Shown here: piece after piece, positions 7,845 to 15,730 of the stretch | Position numbering within the stretch: position 1 is the first letter of the stretch | Layout: the number at the start of each line of letters is the position of its first letter | Origin: JAKPCT01 sp029553165 | GTDB taxonomy: Bacteria; Bacillota; UBA4882; UBA8346 | DNA: 20,812 nucleotides | NCBI GenBank assembly: GCA_035359995.1 | Contig: DAORZT010000049.1 | Location: 1-20,812 of the forward strand | Direction of reading: 5' to 3' | Notes under the pieces: model-generated | Seen by the model: only the letters and a program-made list of their open reading frames with translations | The model's database searches: none | What the model was told of the DNA's origin: nothing | Position numbers and translations under genes: made by a program

Positions 7845-8540
7845 ATGATGAAAGTCGGATTATTAGTTATTGCCACTAATAAATATATTCAGTTTGCGCA
7901 TCAACTTTATCAGTCAATGCAGCAATATTTTCTCAATCAACCGGGAATTGAGCGCCGAATGTTTCTCTTTACCAATCAGGTCGGGTTTGCGGGGCCGGTC
8001 CGGATTTATTTACGCCATGAACCTTGGCCGGGAATGACTCTGAAACGTTATGAAATCTTTTTAAACCATCGTAAACTGTTACAAGGCATGGATTATCTCT
8101 ATTATTGTGATGCGGATATGCTGTTTGTGGACCATGTTGGACCGGAGATCTTAAGTGATCGGGTTGCGACCCAGCATCCGGGTTACTGGAATTCACCTCG
8201 GGCTAACCTGCCATATGAGACGAATCCAATTTCAACTGCATACGTAAGGCCGCATGAAGGTGGGACTTATTATGCAGGTGGATTTAATGGTGGCAGGAGT
8301 AATGTCTTTTTGGAGATGGCTCGGGTAATCTCCAACAATATTAAACTCGATCAACAGCGCGGCTATACTGCTGTTTGGCATGATGAGAGTCACTTAAACC
8401 GGTATTTGATCAATAATCCGCCAACTTTAACTTTGAATCCGTCTTATTGTTTCCCGGAAGCTTCCTGGGCGCAAAATCTACCGTTTCGACGGATTATCCT
8501 GGCCTTGGATAAGGATCATGGTGCTTTAAGAGGGGGTTGA
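7845..8540 (+). CDS. GT6 family (ABO-type) alpha-1,3-galactosyl/N-acetylgalactosaminyltransferase
   Basis: A 231-residue soluble enzyme that aligns with the human ABO catalytic domain over its signature blocks: YYCDADMLFVDHVGPEIL, VATQHPGYW, TAYVRPHEGG, YYAGGFNGG and AVWHDESHLNRYL. A constant offset of 122 relates it to human numbering. D211/D213 become D89/D91, so the metal-binding DXD is intact. E303 becomes E181 and D302 becomes D180. Positions 266 and 268 are A144 and G146, and G235 is G113. GT6 enzymes transfer Gal or GalNAc in alpha-1,3 linkage, often to Fuc-alpha-1,2-Gal. There is no membrane anchor, as in bacterial members. The start has GAGG 10 bases upstream. The fucosyltransferase that could build its acceptor follows 4 bases later. 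Confidence 0.93.
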   Translation: MMKVGLLVIATNKYIQFAHQLYQSMQQYFLNQPGIERRMFLFTNQVGFAGPVRIYLRHEPWPGMTLKRYEIFLNHRKLLQGMDYLYYCDADMLFVDHVGPEILSDRVATQHPGYWNSPRANLPYETNPISTAYVRPHEGGTYYAGGFNGGRSNVFLEMARVISNNIKLDQQRGYTAVWHDESHLNRYLINNPPTLTLNPSYCFPEASWAQNLPFRRIILALDKDHGALRGG

Positions 8541-8544
8541 CTTG

Positions 8545-9354
8545 ATGATTATTACCAAACTGATTGGCGGAATGGGTAACCAACTGTTTCAATATGCTGT
8601 TGGTCGCCGGTTAGCCCATCATCACGGAGTACTTTTAAAGATCGATATCACTGCTTTCCGGGAATATAAACTGCGGAGTTATCACTTAAATCCGCTAAAT
8701 ATTATCGAGTCAGTAGCTACTGATGAAGAGATCGATGATTTAAAAAACCGTCATTGGATTCGGGAACGGCATTTTCATTTTGACCCGGAGATCTTGCAGT
8801 TAGGAAGCGATGTTTACCTGGATGGTTACTGGCAAAGTGAGAAGTATTTTAAAGATATCGAAGGGATCATTCGTAATGAATTTATTGTACGGGAACCGGT
8901 AAATGGTGAGAATGAACGGCACTTAAATCAGATTCAAAGTTGTAATGCTGTTGCCATTCATATTCGCAGAGGCGATTATGTTACTAATCCGAGCGCCAAT
9001 CAGTATCACGGAGTTTGTTCCCTTGAATATTATTATCAGGCTGTCGCGCTCATTGCCGAGCGGGTCGGTAATCCCCATTTCTTTATCTTTTCGGATGAAT
9101 GGGACTGGGTTCGGGAAAATTTCCATATCAATTATCCGGTTACGATTATTAATAATAACGCTAATTGGCCGGAGCAGGATTTACGGTTGATGAGCGCTTG
9201 CCGCCACCATATTATTGCCAATAGTTCTTTTAGTTGGTGGGGGGCCTGGCTGGGGACTCATCCAGATCGGATTGTGATTGCCCCCCAAAAGTGGTTTAAT
9301 ACACCTGAACATTGTACGCAAGATTTATTACCGGAATATTGGCTAAAGATCTAA
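8545..9354 (+). CDS. GT11 family alpha-1,2-fucosyltransferase
   Basis: It transfers L-fucose from GDP-fucose, usually in alpha-1,2 linkage to galactose, making an H-antigen-like unit. The 269 residues carry all GT11 blocks: IGGMGNQLFQYAVGRRLA near the N terminus, YLDGYWQSEKYF, AIHIRRGDYV at 137-146 (the GDP-binding HxRRxD shared by alpha-1,2- and alpha-1,6-fucosyltransferases) and DLRLMSACRHHI plus ANSSFSWWGAWL at 212-236. I prefer the ATG at 8545 (AGGGGG 8 bases upstream) to the TTG at 8542. The GDP-fucose donor would come from gmd-fcl and the product could feed the GT6 enzyme just upstream. It converges on the minus-strand GT2 gene with 4 bases between the stops and no terminator visible. 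Confidence 0.95.
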   Translation: MIITKLIGGMGNQLFQYAVGRRLAHHHGVLLKIDITAFREYKLRSYHLNPLNIIESVATDEEIDDLKNRHWIRERHFHFDPEILQLGSDVYLDGYWQSEKYFKDIEGIIRNEFIVREPVNGENERHLNQIQSCNAVAIHIRRGDYVTNPSANQYHGVCSLEYYYQAVALIAERVGNPHFFIFSDEWDWVRENFHINYPVTIINNNANWPEQDLRLMSACRHHIIANSSFSWWGAWLGTHPDRIVIAPQKWFNTPEHCTQDLLPEYWLKI

Positions 9355-9358
9355 AAGC

Positions 9359-10135
9359 TCACTTCCGGTTTAAGGCTTCCTGATAACACTGGTTGACTTT
9401 GTTGAATTGTTCGGCGGTTAATCTGCCTTTTTTCCCCCAGGACATCAGATTTTTCATCACCAGCCGGCGTTGTTCCCAGACATCCTGAATGGCTGTCCCG
9501 CGAATACTCGTTGTTGGGTTGTCGCGATAGACCAATAAGGGTTCGCGAAGATAAGCAAAGTTAGTAATTGAGGCAATCCGTAACCAGTAAGAGTAATCTT
9601 CCAAAGCCTTTAATTCTTTATTTTTAGGAAAGAGTTTAATTTGATCAAGCAGCGAACGGTGGAACATTGCAGAACTGCAGATTACATAATTACAGGCTAA
9701 TAGTTGTTCAAACGATAATTTCATCTGATTGTAATCTAATAACAGACTAACTTTACCAGAGTCAGGGATGAAGCGGTAAGCATTGGAACAGACTGCTTTC
9801 AACGATAATGATTTAGCAGTCTGTAATTGTTTTTCGAGCTTAGTCGGGAGCCAGTAATCATCACTGTCCAAAAACGCGATCCATTCACCGGTGCAGAATT
9901 TAATTCCTCTGTTTCTGGGGATTGCCGGACGTCCGCCTCTTTTTCCGGGCAGCCAGATTAGATTAGGGTGGTTAGCTGCTAAGTCCGCAACTATTTCTCT
10001 GGTGTTATCAGTCGAACCATCGTCACAAATAATTATTTCAACAGGAGATAAAGTTTGACGCAAGACGCTGTTAATTGTTCTTTTAATAAACGAAGCCCGA
10101 TTCCAGGTGGGAATGATAACCGAGATTGTATCCAT
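9359..10135 (-). CDS. GT2 family glycosyltransferase
   Basis: A GT-A-fold inverting glycosyltransferase of 258 residues. ISVIIPTWNRASFI at the N terminus, ICDDGSTDNT (D38, D39) and FLDSDDYWLP with the DXD-type DSDD at 90-93 are the donor-binding motifs; EDYSYWLRI supplies the usual ED pair near the catalytic base. There is no membrane segment, so it works at the cytoplasmic face. The ATG has GCGAGG 6 bases upstream. It stands alone on the minus strand, convergent with the fucosyltransferase and divergent from the UDP-xylose-synthase-like gene; the 144-base divergent gap should hold two promoters, but I could not identify them with confidence. Sugar specificity cannot be told. Confidence 0.92.
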   Translation of the reverse strand: MDTISVIIPTWNRASFIKRTINSVLRQTLSPVEIIICDDGSTDNTREIVADLAANHPNLIWLPGKRGGRPAIPRNRGIKFCTGEWIAFLDSDDYWLPTKLEKQLQTAKSLSLKAVCSNAYRFIPDSGKVSLLLDYNQMKLSFEQLLACNYVICSSAMFHRSLLDQIKLFPKNKELKALEDYSYWLRIASITNFAYLREPLLVYRDNPTTSIRGTAIQDVWEQRRLVMKNLMSWGKKGRLTAEQFNKVNQCYQEALNRK

Positions 10136-10279
10136 TGAATACCTCGCTCAAAATTGTTTTTCTCTATATTTATGTTCGTAAATCCTAATTAATCTCTGCT
10201 TTTTTAACAACACATTTCGTTGCAGCCAATCATAACTTGGAAGTAGTTAGTAGATTAAAAGAATGAGTATAGGAAGAAG

Positions 10280-11224
10280 ATGCTGATGGCAGAAGTTTTG
10301 GTTACAGGTGGAGCAGGTTTTATAGGTTCGCATTTATGTGAACGATTGATTCAGGAAGGCTATCAGGTAATTTGCCTGGATAACTTTTCGACCGGAAAGT
10401 TGCAAAATATTAACCATCTCTTTCAGTCCAAGTTATTTAAGCTATATCCCCATGATGTAATCAGACAAACTTCTCTCCGGGCCAAATATTATTTTAATCT
10501 GGCTTGTCCGGCCTCACCGGTTCATTATCAGACCGATCCGGTCCGAACTATTCAAACCTCGGTTTATGGTACAGATAATATTTTGAAGCAGGCGCTAGAG
10601 GCTGATGGGGTAGTGATTCAAGCATCAACCTCAGAGATCTATGGAGACCCATTAGAACACCCTCAAACAGAAGATTACTGGGGAAATGTCAATCCGATTG
10701 GGCTTCGAAGTTGTTACAATGAAGGTAAGCGGCTTGCGGAAGCGCTTTGTTTTGCTTATCAGCGTCAATATGGCGTCAATATTAAAGTGGTTCGGATCTT
10801 CAACACCTATGGGCCAAGAATGAACGAGAATGATGGCCGTGTTATTCCGAACTTCTTTTTACAGGCAATTAGAAATGATGACATTACGATTTATGGTGAT
10901 GGGCAACAAACCCGTTCGTTCTGTTTTATCAGTGATCTGGTTGCCGGATTGATCAAAACAATGCATGCCAGGGATGACTTTACAGGGCCCGTAAATTTAG
11001 GAAATCCCTATGAGATAACGATCCTTGAATTAGCTGAAAAAATAATCAAAATTACTCACTCCCACTCCAAAATCACCTTTAAACAATTACCGCAGGATGA
11101 TCCTAAAGTGCGCTGCCCGAACATCGACAAAGCCCGGAAAGAACTTGTATGGAATCCGCAGATAAGCTTGGATGATGGATTAGAAGAGACCTGGTTGTAT
11201 TATAAAAAAATATTTAATAAGTGA
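10280..11224 (+). CDS. UDP-glucuronate decarboxylase / UDP-xylose synthase-like SDR
   Basis: An extended short-chain dehydrogenase of 314 residues. GGAGFIG at 10-16 binds NAD. YFNLACPASPVHYQ, the STSEIYGDP loop (T117, E119) and NPIGLRSCYNEGKR with Y146 and K150 are hallmarks of UDP-xylose synthases, which oxidise and decarboxylate UDP-glucuronate to UDP-xylose. GPRMNENDGRVIPNFF and IYGDGQQTRSFCFISDL fit the same group. It would act in the cytoplasm to supply UDP-xylose, or a related pentose donor, to the glycan made here. Sister enzymes making UDP-4-keto-arabinose or UDP-apiose look similar, so the exact product is likely but not certain. ATG 10280 is preferred because AGGA is 5 bases upstream; ATG 10286 is the alternative. 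The next gene follows after 31 bases. Confidence 0.82.
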   Translation: MLMAEVLVTGGAGFIGSHLCERLIQEGYQVICLDNFSTGKLQNINHLFQSKLFKLYPHDVIRQTSLRAKYYFNLACPASPVHYQTDPVRTIQTSVYGTDNILKQALEADGVVIQASTSEIYGDPLEHPQTEDYWGNVNPIGLRSCYNEGKRLAEALCFAYQRQYGVNIKVVRIFNTYGPRMNENDGRVIPNFFLQAIRNDDITIYGDGQQTRSFCFISDLVAGLIKTMHARDDFTGPVNLGNPYEITILELAEKIIKITHSHSKITFKQLPQDDPKVRCPNIDKARKELVWNPQISLDDGLEETWLYYKKIFNK

Positions 11225-11255
11225 TTTTTGATTTGATAAGGAGAGTGTTGGGATT

Positions 11256-11936
11256 GTGGTCAAAGTAACCGTCCTGATGCCGGTTTTTAATTCAGAGCGT
11301 TATTTACGTGAAGCAATTGAGAGTATTTTAAATCAAGCTTATCGTAATTTTGAATTTCTAATTATAAATGATGGTTCTACCGATGGTAGTGTCAGTATTA
11401 TTAAATCCTACAATGATCGACGGATTCGTCTGATACATAACGAACGAAATTTGGGTTTGATCCATACGCTGAACCGGGGAATAGAACAATCGCGCGGACA
11501 TTATATCGCGAGAATGGATGCTGATGATATCAGTTTGCCACTGCGGTTGTTAAGGCAGGTCGCTTATATGGAACGCCATCCGGATGTTGGTATTTGTGGG
11601 ACTTGGATTGAGTATTTTATGGGCCTTAGTGATGTAATCAGACTCCCGGTTACAGATGCGGAGATCAAAGCCCATTTGCCGATTTTATGTCCGATGGCGC
11701 ACCCGACCGTGATGTTCCGTACTGCAGTGGTCCGTAAGTATGGGTTGTGGTACAGTCATGATTATCCTCATGCCGAAGACTATGAACTTTGGTTCCGGGC
11801 GGCAAATGTAACCAAACTGGCTAATATTCCGGAAGTATTACTCAAATACCGGATTCATCCGGGACAGATCTGTCAGACGCAGAGGGGTGAACAACAAGCA
11901 ACAATTAATAACATTAAAGCACGTTACGTTAGGTGA
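11256..11936 (+). CDS. GT2 family glycosyltransferase (short)
   Basis: A GT-A-fold glycosyltransferase of 226 residues starting at GTG 11256, with AGGAGAG about 10 bases upstream. VTVLMPVFNSERYL, IINDGSTDG (38-44) and ARMDADDISLP with the metal-binding DADD (88-91) are the family motifs; GTWIEYF and AEDYELWFRA complete the catalytic domain. It ends soon after RIHPGQI, without the C-terminal extension seen in many relatives, so it is a minimal single-domain enzyme. It is the second gene of the UDP-xylose-synthase-like operon and could use that sugar as donor, although nothing in the sequence proves this. Confidence 0.9.
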   Translation: MVKVTVLMPVFNSERYLREAIESILNQAYRNFEFLIINDGSTDGSVSIIKSYNDRRIRLIHNERNLGLIHTLNRGIEQSRGHYIARMDADDISLPLRLLRQVAYMERHPDVGICGTWIEYFMGLSDVIRLPVTDAEIKAHLPILCPMAHPTVMFRTAVVRKYGLWYSHDYPHAEDYELWFRAANVTKLANIPEVLLKYRIHPGQICQTQRGEQQATINNIKARYVR

Positions 11937-11983
11937 TTGAGTAGTGTTGTTTGCGGGGTTCTAGATTGGAGGACTGGTGAGCG

Positions 11984-12553
11984 GTGGATTTGTTAAAGGC
12001 GATTTCCCATATTGAAGGCTGGTTGTTAGATCAGGAAGCATTGTTACTCTATAATTTGGCTCAACAATGTCCTAGTAATACAGTGATTGTTGAAATCGGT
12101 TCCTGGAAAGGCCGTTCGACTGTCTGTTTAGCACTTGGTTCACAAGCTGGTAATCAAGTCAAGGTTTTCGCCATTGATCCCCATACCGGTAATACCGAAC
12201 ATCGTCGACGGTATGGCCAGGTTTGGACATACGATGAATTTATGGCAAATATCAAGCAGATGAAAGTGGATAATTTAGTAGTGCCGGTTTTAAAGACATC
12301 AGCTGCAGCAGCCTCAAACTTTAATGAACCAATCGGATTAATTTTCATCGATGGCGCTCATGAATATGAAGCAGTGAAGCAGGATTTTGAGTTGTGGTAC
12401 CCTAAAGTGATTCAAGGTGGGGTTATTGCGCTGCATGATTTCTGTTATTATCCCGGGCCGAAAGCTGTTGCCGAAGAATATATTTGCAATTCAGCTAATT
12501 TTTCCAACGTTACCTTGGTTGATTCAATTGTATATGGTATTAAAATAAAATAA
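11984..12553 (+). CDS. class I SAM-dependent methyltransferase (Methyltransf_24-like)
   Basis: A 189-residue methyltransferase with VIVEIGSWKGRST (motif I, 34-46), VFAIDPHTG (D65, SAM ribose contact), LIFIDGAHEYEAV (119-131) and GGVIALHDF (145-153). The IDGxHxYxxV...GG...HD pattern marks the Methyltransf_24 group, whose members often O-methylate sugars in glycan or antibiotic pathways and bind a metal with the aspartates and histidine. The GTG start at 11984 has GGAGG 11 bases upstream; a TTG two codons later is an alternative. It is last in the UDP-xylose-synthase/GT2 run and probably methylates a sugar of the same polymer. Confidence 0.83.
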   Translation: MDLLKAISHIEGWLLDQEALLLYNLAQQCPSNTVIVEIGSWKGRSTVCLALGSQAGNQVKVFAIDPHTGNTEHRRRYGQVWTYDEFMANIKQMKVDNLVVPVLKTSAAAASNFNEPIGLIFIDGAHEYEAVKQDFELWYPKVIQGGVIALHDFCYYPGPKAVAEEYICNSANFSNVTLVDSIVYGIKIK

Positions 12554-12616
12554 CTGCAGCTGTTTTTGGTTTGTGTTATATTTATGTTGTTTATTAATTT
12601 AAAATGTAGTTTCTTA

Positions 12617-12625
12617 TGTTATAAT
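12617..12625 (+). promoter_or_regulatory. extended -10 promoter of the ridA cluster
   Basis: The sequence TGTTATAAT is a perfect extended -10 element (TGn plus TATAAT). No good -35 lies 17 bases upstream, which is typical of extended -10 promoters. It sits 45 bases before the ridA start in the AT-rich gap after the glycan locus, so it separates the two transcription units. Confidence 0.6.
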
Positions 12626-12669
12626 ATAGTTATCAAATTACTAGATAATAGCAAAAAAGGGGAATACAT

Positions 12670-13059
12670 ATGGGAAGGAAAACTTATAGCGCTAAAAACG
12701 TAGTCTCAGTTGGACCATATTCACCAGCGGTGGAAGCCGGCGATTTGGTCTATTTTTCCGGACAAACCCCGCTTGATCCGGCTACCGGTAAATTGGTTGA
12801 GGGTGAGATTGCTGAGCAGACCAAGCAATGTTTTCGCAATTTATTCAGTGTTTTAGAGGCAGCCGGTCTGACACCGGATGATGTTATTAAAGTAAATGTT
12901 TATCTGGTTGATATGAATGATTTTCCATTAATGAACCTGGTTTATCAGGAACAATTCACTGCGCCTTATCCGGCGCGGACAACCATTGGAGTGGCAGCAT
13001 TACCGTTAGGTGCCAAAGTTGAGATTGAGATGATTGCCCACAGGAAAGGTAATTACTAA
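12670..13059 (+). CDS. ridA: RidA (YjgF/YER057c/UK114) family enamine/imine deaminase
   Basis: A 129-residue protein, the usual length for this family of homotrimers that hydrolyse reactive 2-aminoacrylate and related enamines from PLP enzymes. VGPYSPAVEAGDLVYFSGQ, CFRNLFSVLEAAGLTPDDVIKVNVYLVDMNDF and PYPARTTIGVAALPLGAKVEIEMIA cover the whole family signature. The catalytic arginine is R103 in PARTTI, corresponding to Arg105 of Salmonella RidA, and E120 is in place. The ATG has GGGGA upstream and the extended -10 promoter. The stop overlaps the start of the PstS-like gene by one base (TAATG), so the two are translationally linked. Confidence 0.95.
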   Translation: MGRKTYSAKNVVSVGPYSPAVEAGDLVYFSGQTPLDPATGKLVEGEIAEQTKQCFRNLFSVLEAAGLTPDDVIKVNVYLVDMNDFPLMNLVYQEQFTAPYPARTTIGVAALPLGAKVEIEMIAHRKGNY

Positions 13060-14231
13060 TGGGTAATGGTCGGCTTAATCTCTGGATTAGGATTTTGATT
13101 GGAATAATTGCCATAATTGCTTTATTATATGTTGGATTTATCGGATTGGTTTTTGCTGCGTTTAATGTAAATGGTAATTTTTATGCCCCAATGATCGCTG
13201 TGATTGTCCTGGGATTAATTATTGCCATCATTTTGTGGATCTTTAATTTTAGGCCCAAAGTTTTGAAGTTTGGGGTATTAACTTTTTTAGCGCTTTGTGG
13301 GTTAATTATCATTGGTTTCGAGATCAATCAAGCTTACCATCGCAGTGTTATTACCATAAAAGAAGAGGAACCGGATTTAAGAGAATATCAACCATTTGAG
13401 GTAGGTAATAAGATTGCCCGCTTACCTGAACAAGCGACTCTAAGATTAGAAGCTGATTTGCCAAGAATCGATGGCGCTACCGCGCTTTATCCGTTATATG
13501 CGGCATTTGTTGAAGCTACGTATGTTAAGAAAGAATATGATTTTCGTGACAGTGAAGTTACCTGTACCAAAACCAGTAATGCTTACAGTAGATTGATCAA
13601 CGGCGAAGTTGATCTTATTTTTGTAGCCGGACCGTCGCAGCAACAATTGGAAGAAGCGAAAAGTAAAGGGATCGAACTGCAATTAACTCCAATCGGGTAT
13701 GAGGCATTTGTGTTTTTTGTTAATTCGAAAAATAGAGTCGCTGATTTATCGGTTGACCAGATTCAAGCGATCTATTCCGGAGCGATCGCCAACTGGAAGG
13801 AAGTCGGCGGCAGAAATGAGCAGATCAGAGCGTTTCAGCGACCGGAAAACAGTGGCAGCCAGACAATGCTGCAGCGGATCATGGAAGGAAAGACTTTGAT
13901 GAGTCCGCCCAAAGAAAATGTTGTCGCAGGAATGGGTGGGATCATCGCCCGAACCGCCAATTATAAAAATTATCGTAATGCGATTGGCTATTCGTTTTTG
14001 TATTTTGCAACGAAGATGGTTAAGAATAATGAAATCAAATTATTGAAGATCAATGGAATCAATCCCGGACGGCAGACGATCAGAAACAAGGCCTATCCGT
14101 TTACGGCAACCATTTATGCGGTGACTGCCGGTAGTCCTAATCCAAATGCGCAAAAGCTAATTGACTGGATTTTATCACCACAGGGGCAGTATCTGATAGC
14201 AGAAACCGGATATACCCCAATTAACGAGTGA
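13059..14231 (+). CDS. membrane-anchored PstS-like substrate-binding protein
   Basis: A 390-residue protein in two parts. Residues about 10-87 form three hydrophobic segments (roughly 10-35, 43-63 and 69-87) instead of the usual signal peptide or lipobox. Residues about 128-390 are a type II periplasmic-binding fold like PstS: RIDGATALYPLYAAF at 136-150 resembles the phosphate-binding GATALxP loop. GEVDLIFVAGPS, YEAFVFFVN, DQIQAIYSGAIANWKEVGG, RPENSGSQTMLQ and SPQGQYLIAETGYTPI follow the family order. It probably binds phosphate or another oxyanion outside the membrane. No PstC, PstA or PstB is nearby, so a sensing rather than transport role is possible. It overlaps ridA by one base and precedes the aldehyde dehydrogenase. 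Confidence 0.8.
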   Translation: MGNGRLNLWIRILIGIIAIIALLYVGFIGLVFAAFNVNGNFYAPMIAVIVLGLIIAIILWIFNFRPKVLKFGVLTFLALCGLIIIGFEINQAYHRSVITIKEEEPDLREYQPFEVGNKIARLPEQATLRLEADLPRIDGATALYPLYAAFVEATYVKKEYDFRDSEVTCTKTSNAYSRLINGEVDLIFVAGPSQQQLEEAKSKGIELQLTPIGYEAFVFFVNSKNRVADLSVDQIQAIYSGAIANWKEVGGRNEQIRAFQRPENSGSQTMLQRIMEGKTLMSPPKENVVAGMGGIIARTANYKNYRNAIGYSFLYFATKMVKNNEIKLLKINGINPGRQTIRNKAYPFTATIYAVTAGSPNPNAQKLIDWILSPQGQYLIAETGYTPINE

Positions 14232-14282
14232 ATTGTGAGTTGCTAGCGATGAGCTTCGAAAAATAAATAAGGAGACTAAAAG

Positions 14283-15653
14283 TTGAATATTGATTTGCTA
14301 GTCAAAAAACAACAGGATTTTTTTGCGACAGGACAGACCAGAGCGTTACCGTTTCGAATTGCGCAACTAAGAAAACTGGAACAATTGCTCCGTCAAAATG
14401 AAGCACAATTGTATGAGGCGATTGATCAAGATTTTAAAAGGTCGGATTACCTTACTTATATAACGGAATTATCAATAATCTATCACGAGATAAAAACGAT
14501 GATCGCCAAATTGCCACGCTGGGCGAAGCCAAAACGGGTACCGACTAACCTGGCAAACATGCCTGGTACAAGCTATATTATTCCCGAACCCTATGGCAGT
14601 GCCTTAATCATCGGTACTTGGAATTACCCCTATCAACTCAGTTTGATGCCGGCAATTGCGGCAATTGCTGCCGGTAATACTGTAATCATCAAGCCGAGTG
14701 AGTTAACGCCACGGGTGGCCACAGTCCTCGCGGACCTGATCAACAATAACTTTGAGAGTGATTTTTTCCATGTAGTCAATGGGGGAGTGGAGACAGTCAC
14801 CGAATTGCTTAAACAGCGGTTTAATAAAATATTTTTCACTGGGAGTACGGCGATTGGCAAGATAGTGATGCGGGCGGCTGCCGAGCATCTGACTTCGGTT
14901 ACCTTGGAACTGGGGGGTAAGAGTCCGGTAGTGGTCTGGAAAGACGCACCATTAGAAATAACCGCGCGCCGGATTGCCTGGGGTAAACTGATGAATGCCG
15001 GTCAAACCTGTGTTGCTCCTGACTATCTGTTAGTCCATCATGAGCTTTATGAACCGCTATTGGCAGCGTTAAAGCAAGAGTTTGCAACAATTTTGGGTGA
15101 CGATCTGTCCAATAATGAGTTGTTTCCAAGGATCATCAATCAGCGCCACCTCGAGCGGCTGAAACGGTTGATTGAACCAGAAAAGGTTTATTATGGCGGT
15201 GTAGTAGATGAAGTGGAACGGATCATCAGCCCAACGATCATGGTTGATGTTGCGGCGACTGATCCGGTGATGCAGGAGGAGATCTTTGGGCCGATCTTGC
15301 CGGTGATTAAGATTGAAAATGAAACTGAAGCAGTAGCATGGATCAGGCAATATCCGCAACCATTATCTTTTTACCTGTTTACCAAGGACAAGCGGTTAAT
15401 TAAGTATTTTAACAGTACCATCAGTTATGGTGGAGCAACGATCAACGATACCATTATGCATCTTTGCAATAATAATCTCCCCTTTGGAGGGGTTCAGGAC
15501 AGTGGCCTGGGCAATTACCACGGTAAATTTGGTTTTGATACCTTCAGCCACTTTAAGAGTGTCCAGGAGAAGGTTTTGTGGTTTGATCCGCCATTAAAAT
15601 ATTTACCGATTACTGACTGGAAACGGAAATTAGCCAGATTGTTGATGGAGTAA
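14283..15653 (+). CDS. aldehyde dehydrogenase, class 3-like (ALDH3 family)
   Basis: An NAD(P)-dependent enzyme oxidising aldehydes to carboxylic acids; its 456-residue length is typical of the short ALDH3 group. The oxyanion-hole asparagine is N114 in GTWNYPYQL. IIKPSELTP binds the cofactor, FFTGSTAIGK is the Rossmann loop, E209 in TLELGGKSP is the general base and C243 in NAGQTCVAPDY is the nucleophile. EEIFGPILPV and LPFGGVQDSGLGNYHGKFGFDTFSH complete the signature. It starts at TTG 14283 with AGGAG 8-10 bases upstream. It follows the PstS-like gene by 51 bases and ends at a strong hairpin. ALDH3 members act on medium-chain, aromatic or fatty aldehydes; the substrate here is not known. Confidence 0.93.
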   Translation: MNIDLLVKKQQDFFATGQTRALPFRIAQLRKLEQLLRQNEAQLYEAIDQDFKRSDYLTYITELSIIYHEIKTMIAKLPRWAKPKRVPTNLANMPGTSYIIPEPYGSALIIGTWNYPYQLSLMPAIAAIAAGNTVIIKPSELTPRVATVLADLINNNFESDFFHVVNGGVETVTELLKQRFNKIFFTGSTAIGKIVMRAAAEHLTSVTLELGGKSPVVVWKDAPLEITARRIAWGKLMNAGQTCVAPDYLLVHHELYEPLLAALKQEFATILGDDLSNNELFPRIINQRHLERLKRLIEPEKVYYGGVVDEVERIISPTIMVDVAATDPVMQEEIFGPILPVIKIENETEAVAWIRQYPQPLSFYLFTKDKRLIKYFNSTISYGGATINDTIMHLCNNNLPFGGVQDSGLGNYHGKFGFDTFSHFKSVQEKVLWFDPPLKYLPITDWKRKLARLLME

Positions 15654-15686
15654 TAAATGTATTTTTAAATTTTAAGTTTGATATTA

Positions 15687-15717
15687 AAAAACGCCCAGCA
15701 CTGTACTGGGCGTTTTT
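15687..15717. terminator. bidirectional intrinsic terminator
   Basis: A 12-bp perfect stem (AAAAACGCCCAG paired with CTGGGCGTTTTT) closes a 7-base loop. Its core is eight GC-rich pairs, with a T-run on the far side on both strands. It lies between the convergent aldehyde dehydrogenase (ends 15653) and aldo/keto reductase (ends 15731) and should stop transcription from both. Confidence 0.92.
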
Positions 15718-15730
15718 ACTAGAGTTGATA

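Noticed and set aside
8945..9190. Plus-strand 81-codon frame inside the fucosyltransferase
   Set aside because: It overlaps conserved GT11 motifs in another frame and its product is a repetitive Ile/Ser/Arg string.
13059..14231. A complete phosphate ABC transporter operon
   Set aside because: Only a PstS-like protein is present, with an atypical membrane anchor; neighbours are RidA and ALDH, not PstC/A/B.
14633..15359. Four minus-strand frames under the aldehyde dehydrogenase
   Set aside because: Antisense shadows; the plus-strand gene has complete catalytic motifs across the same bases.
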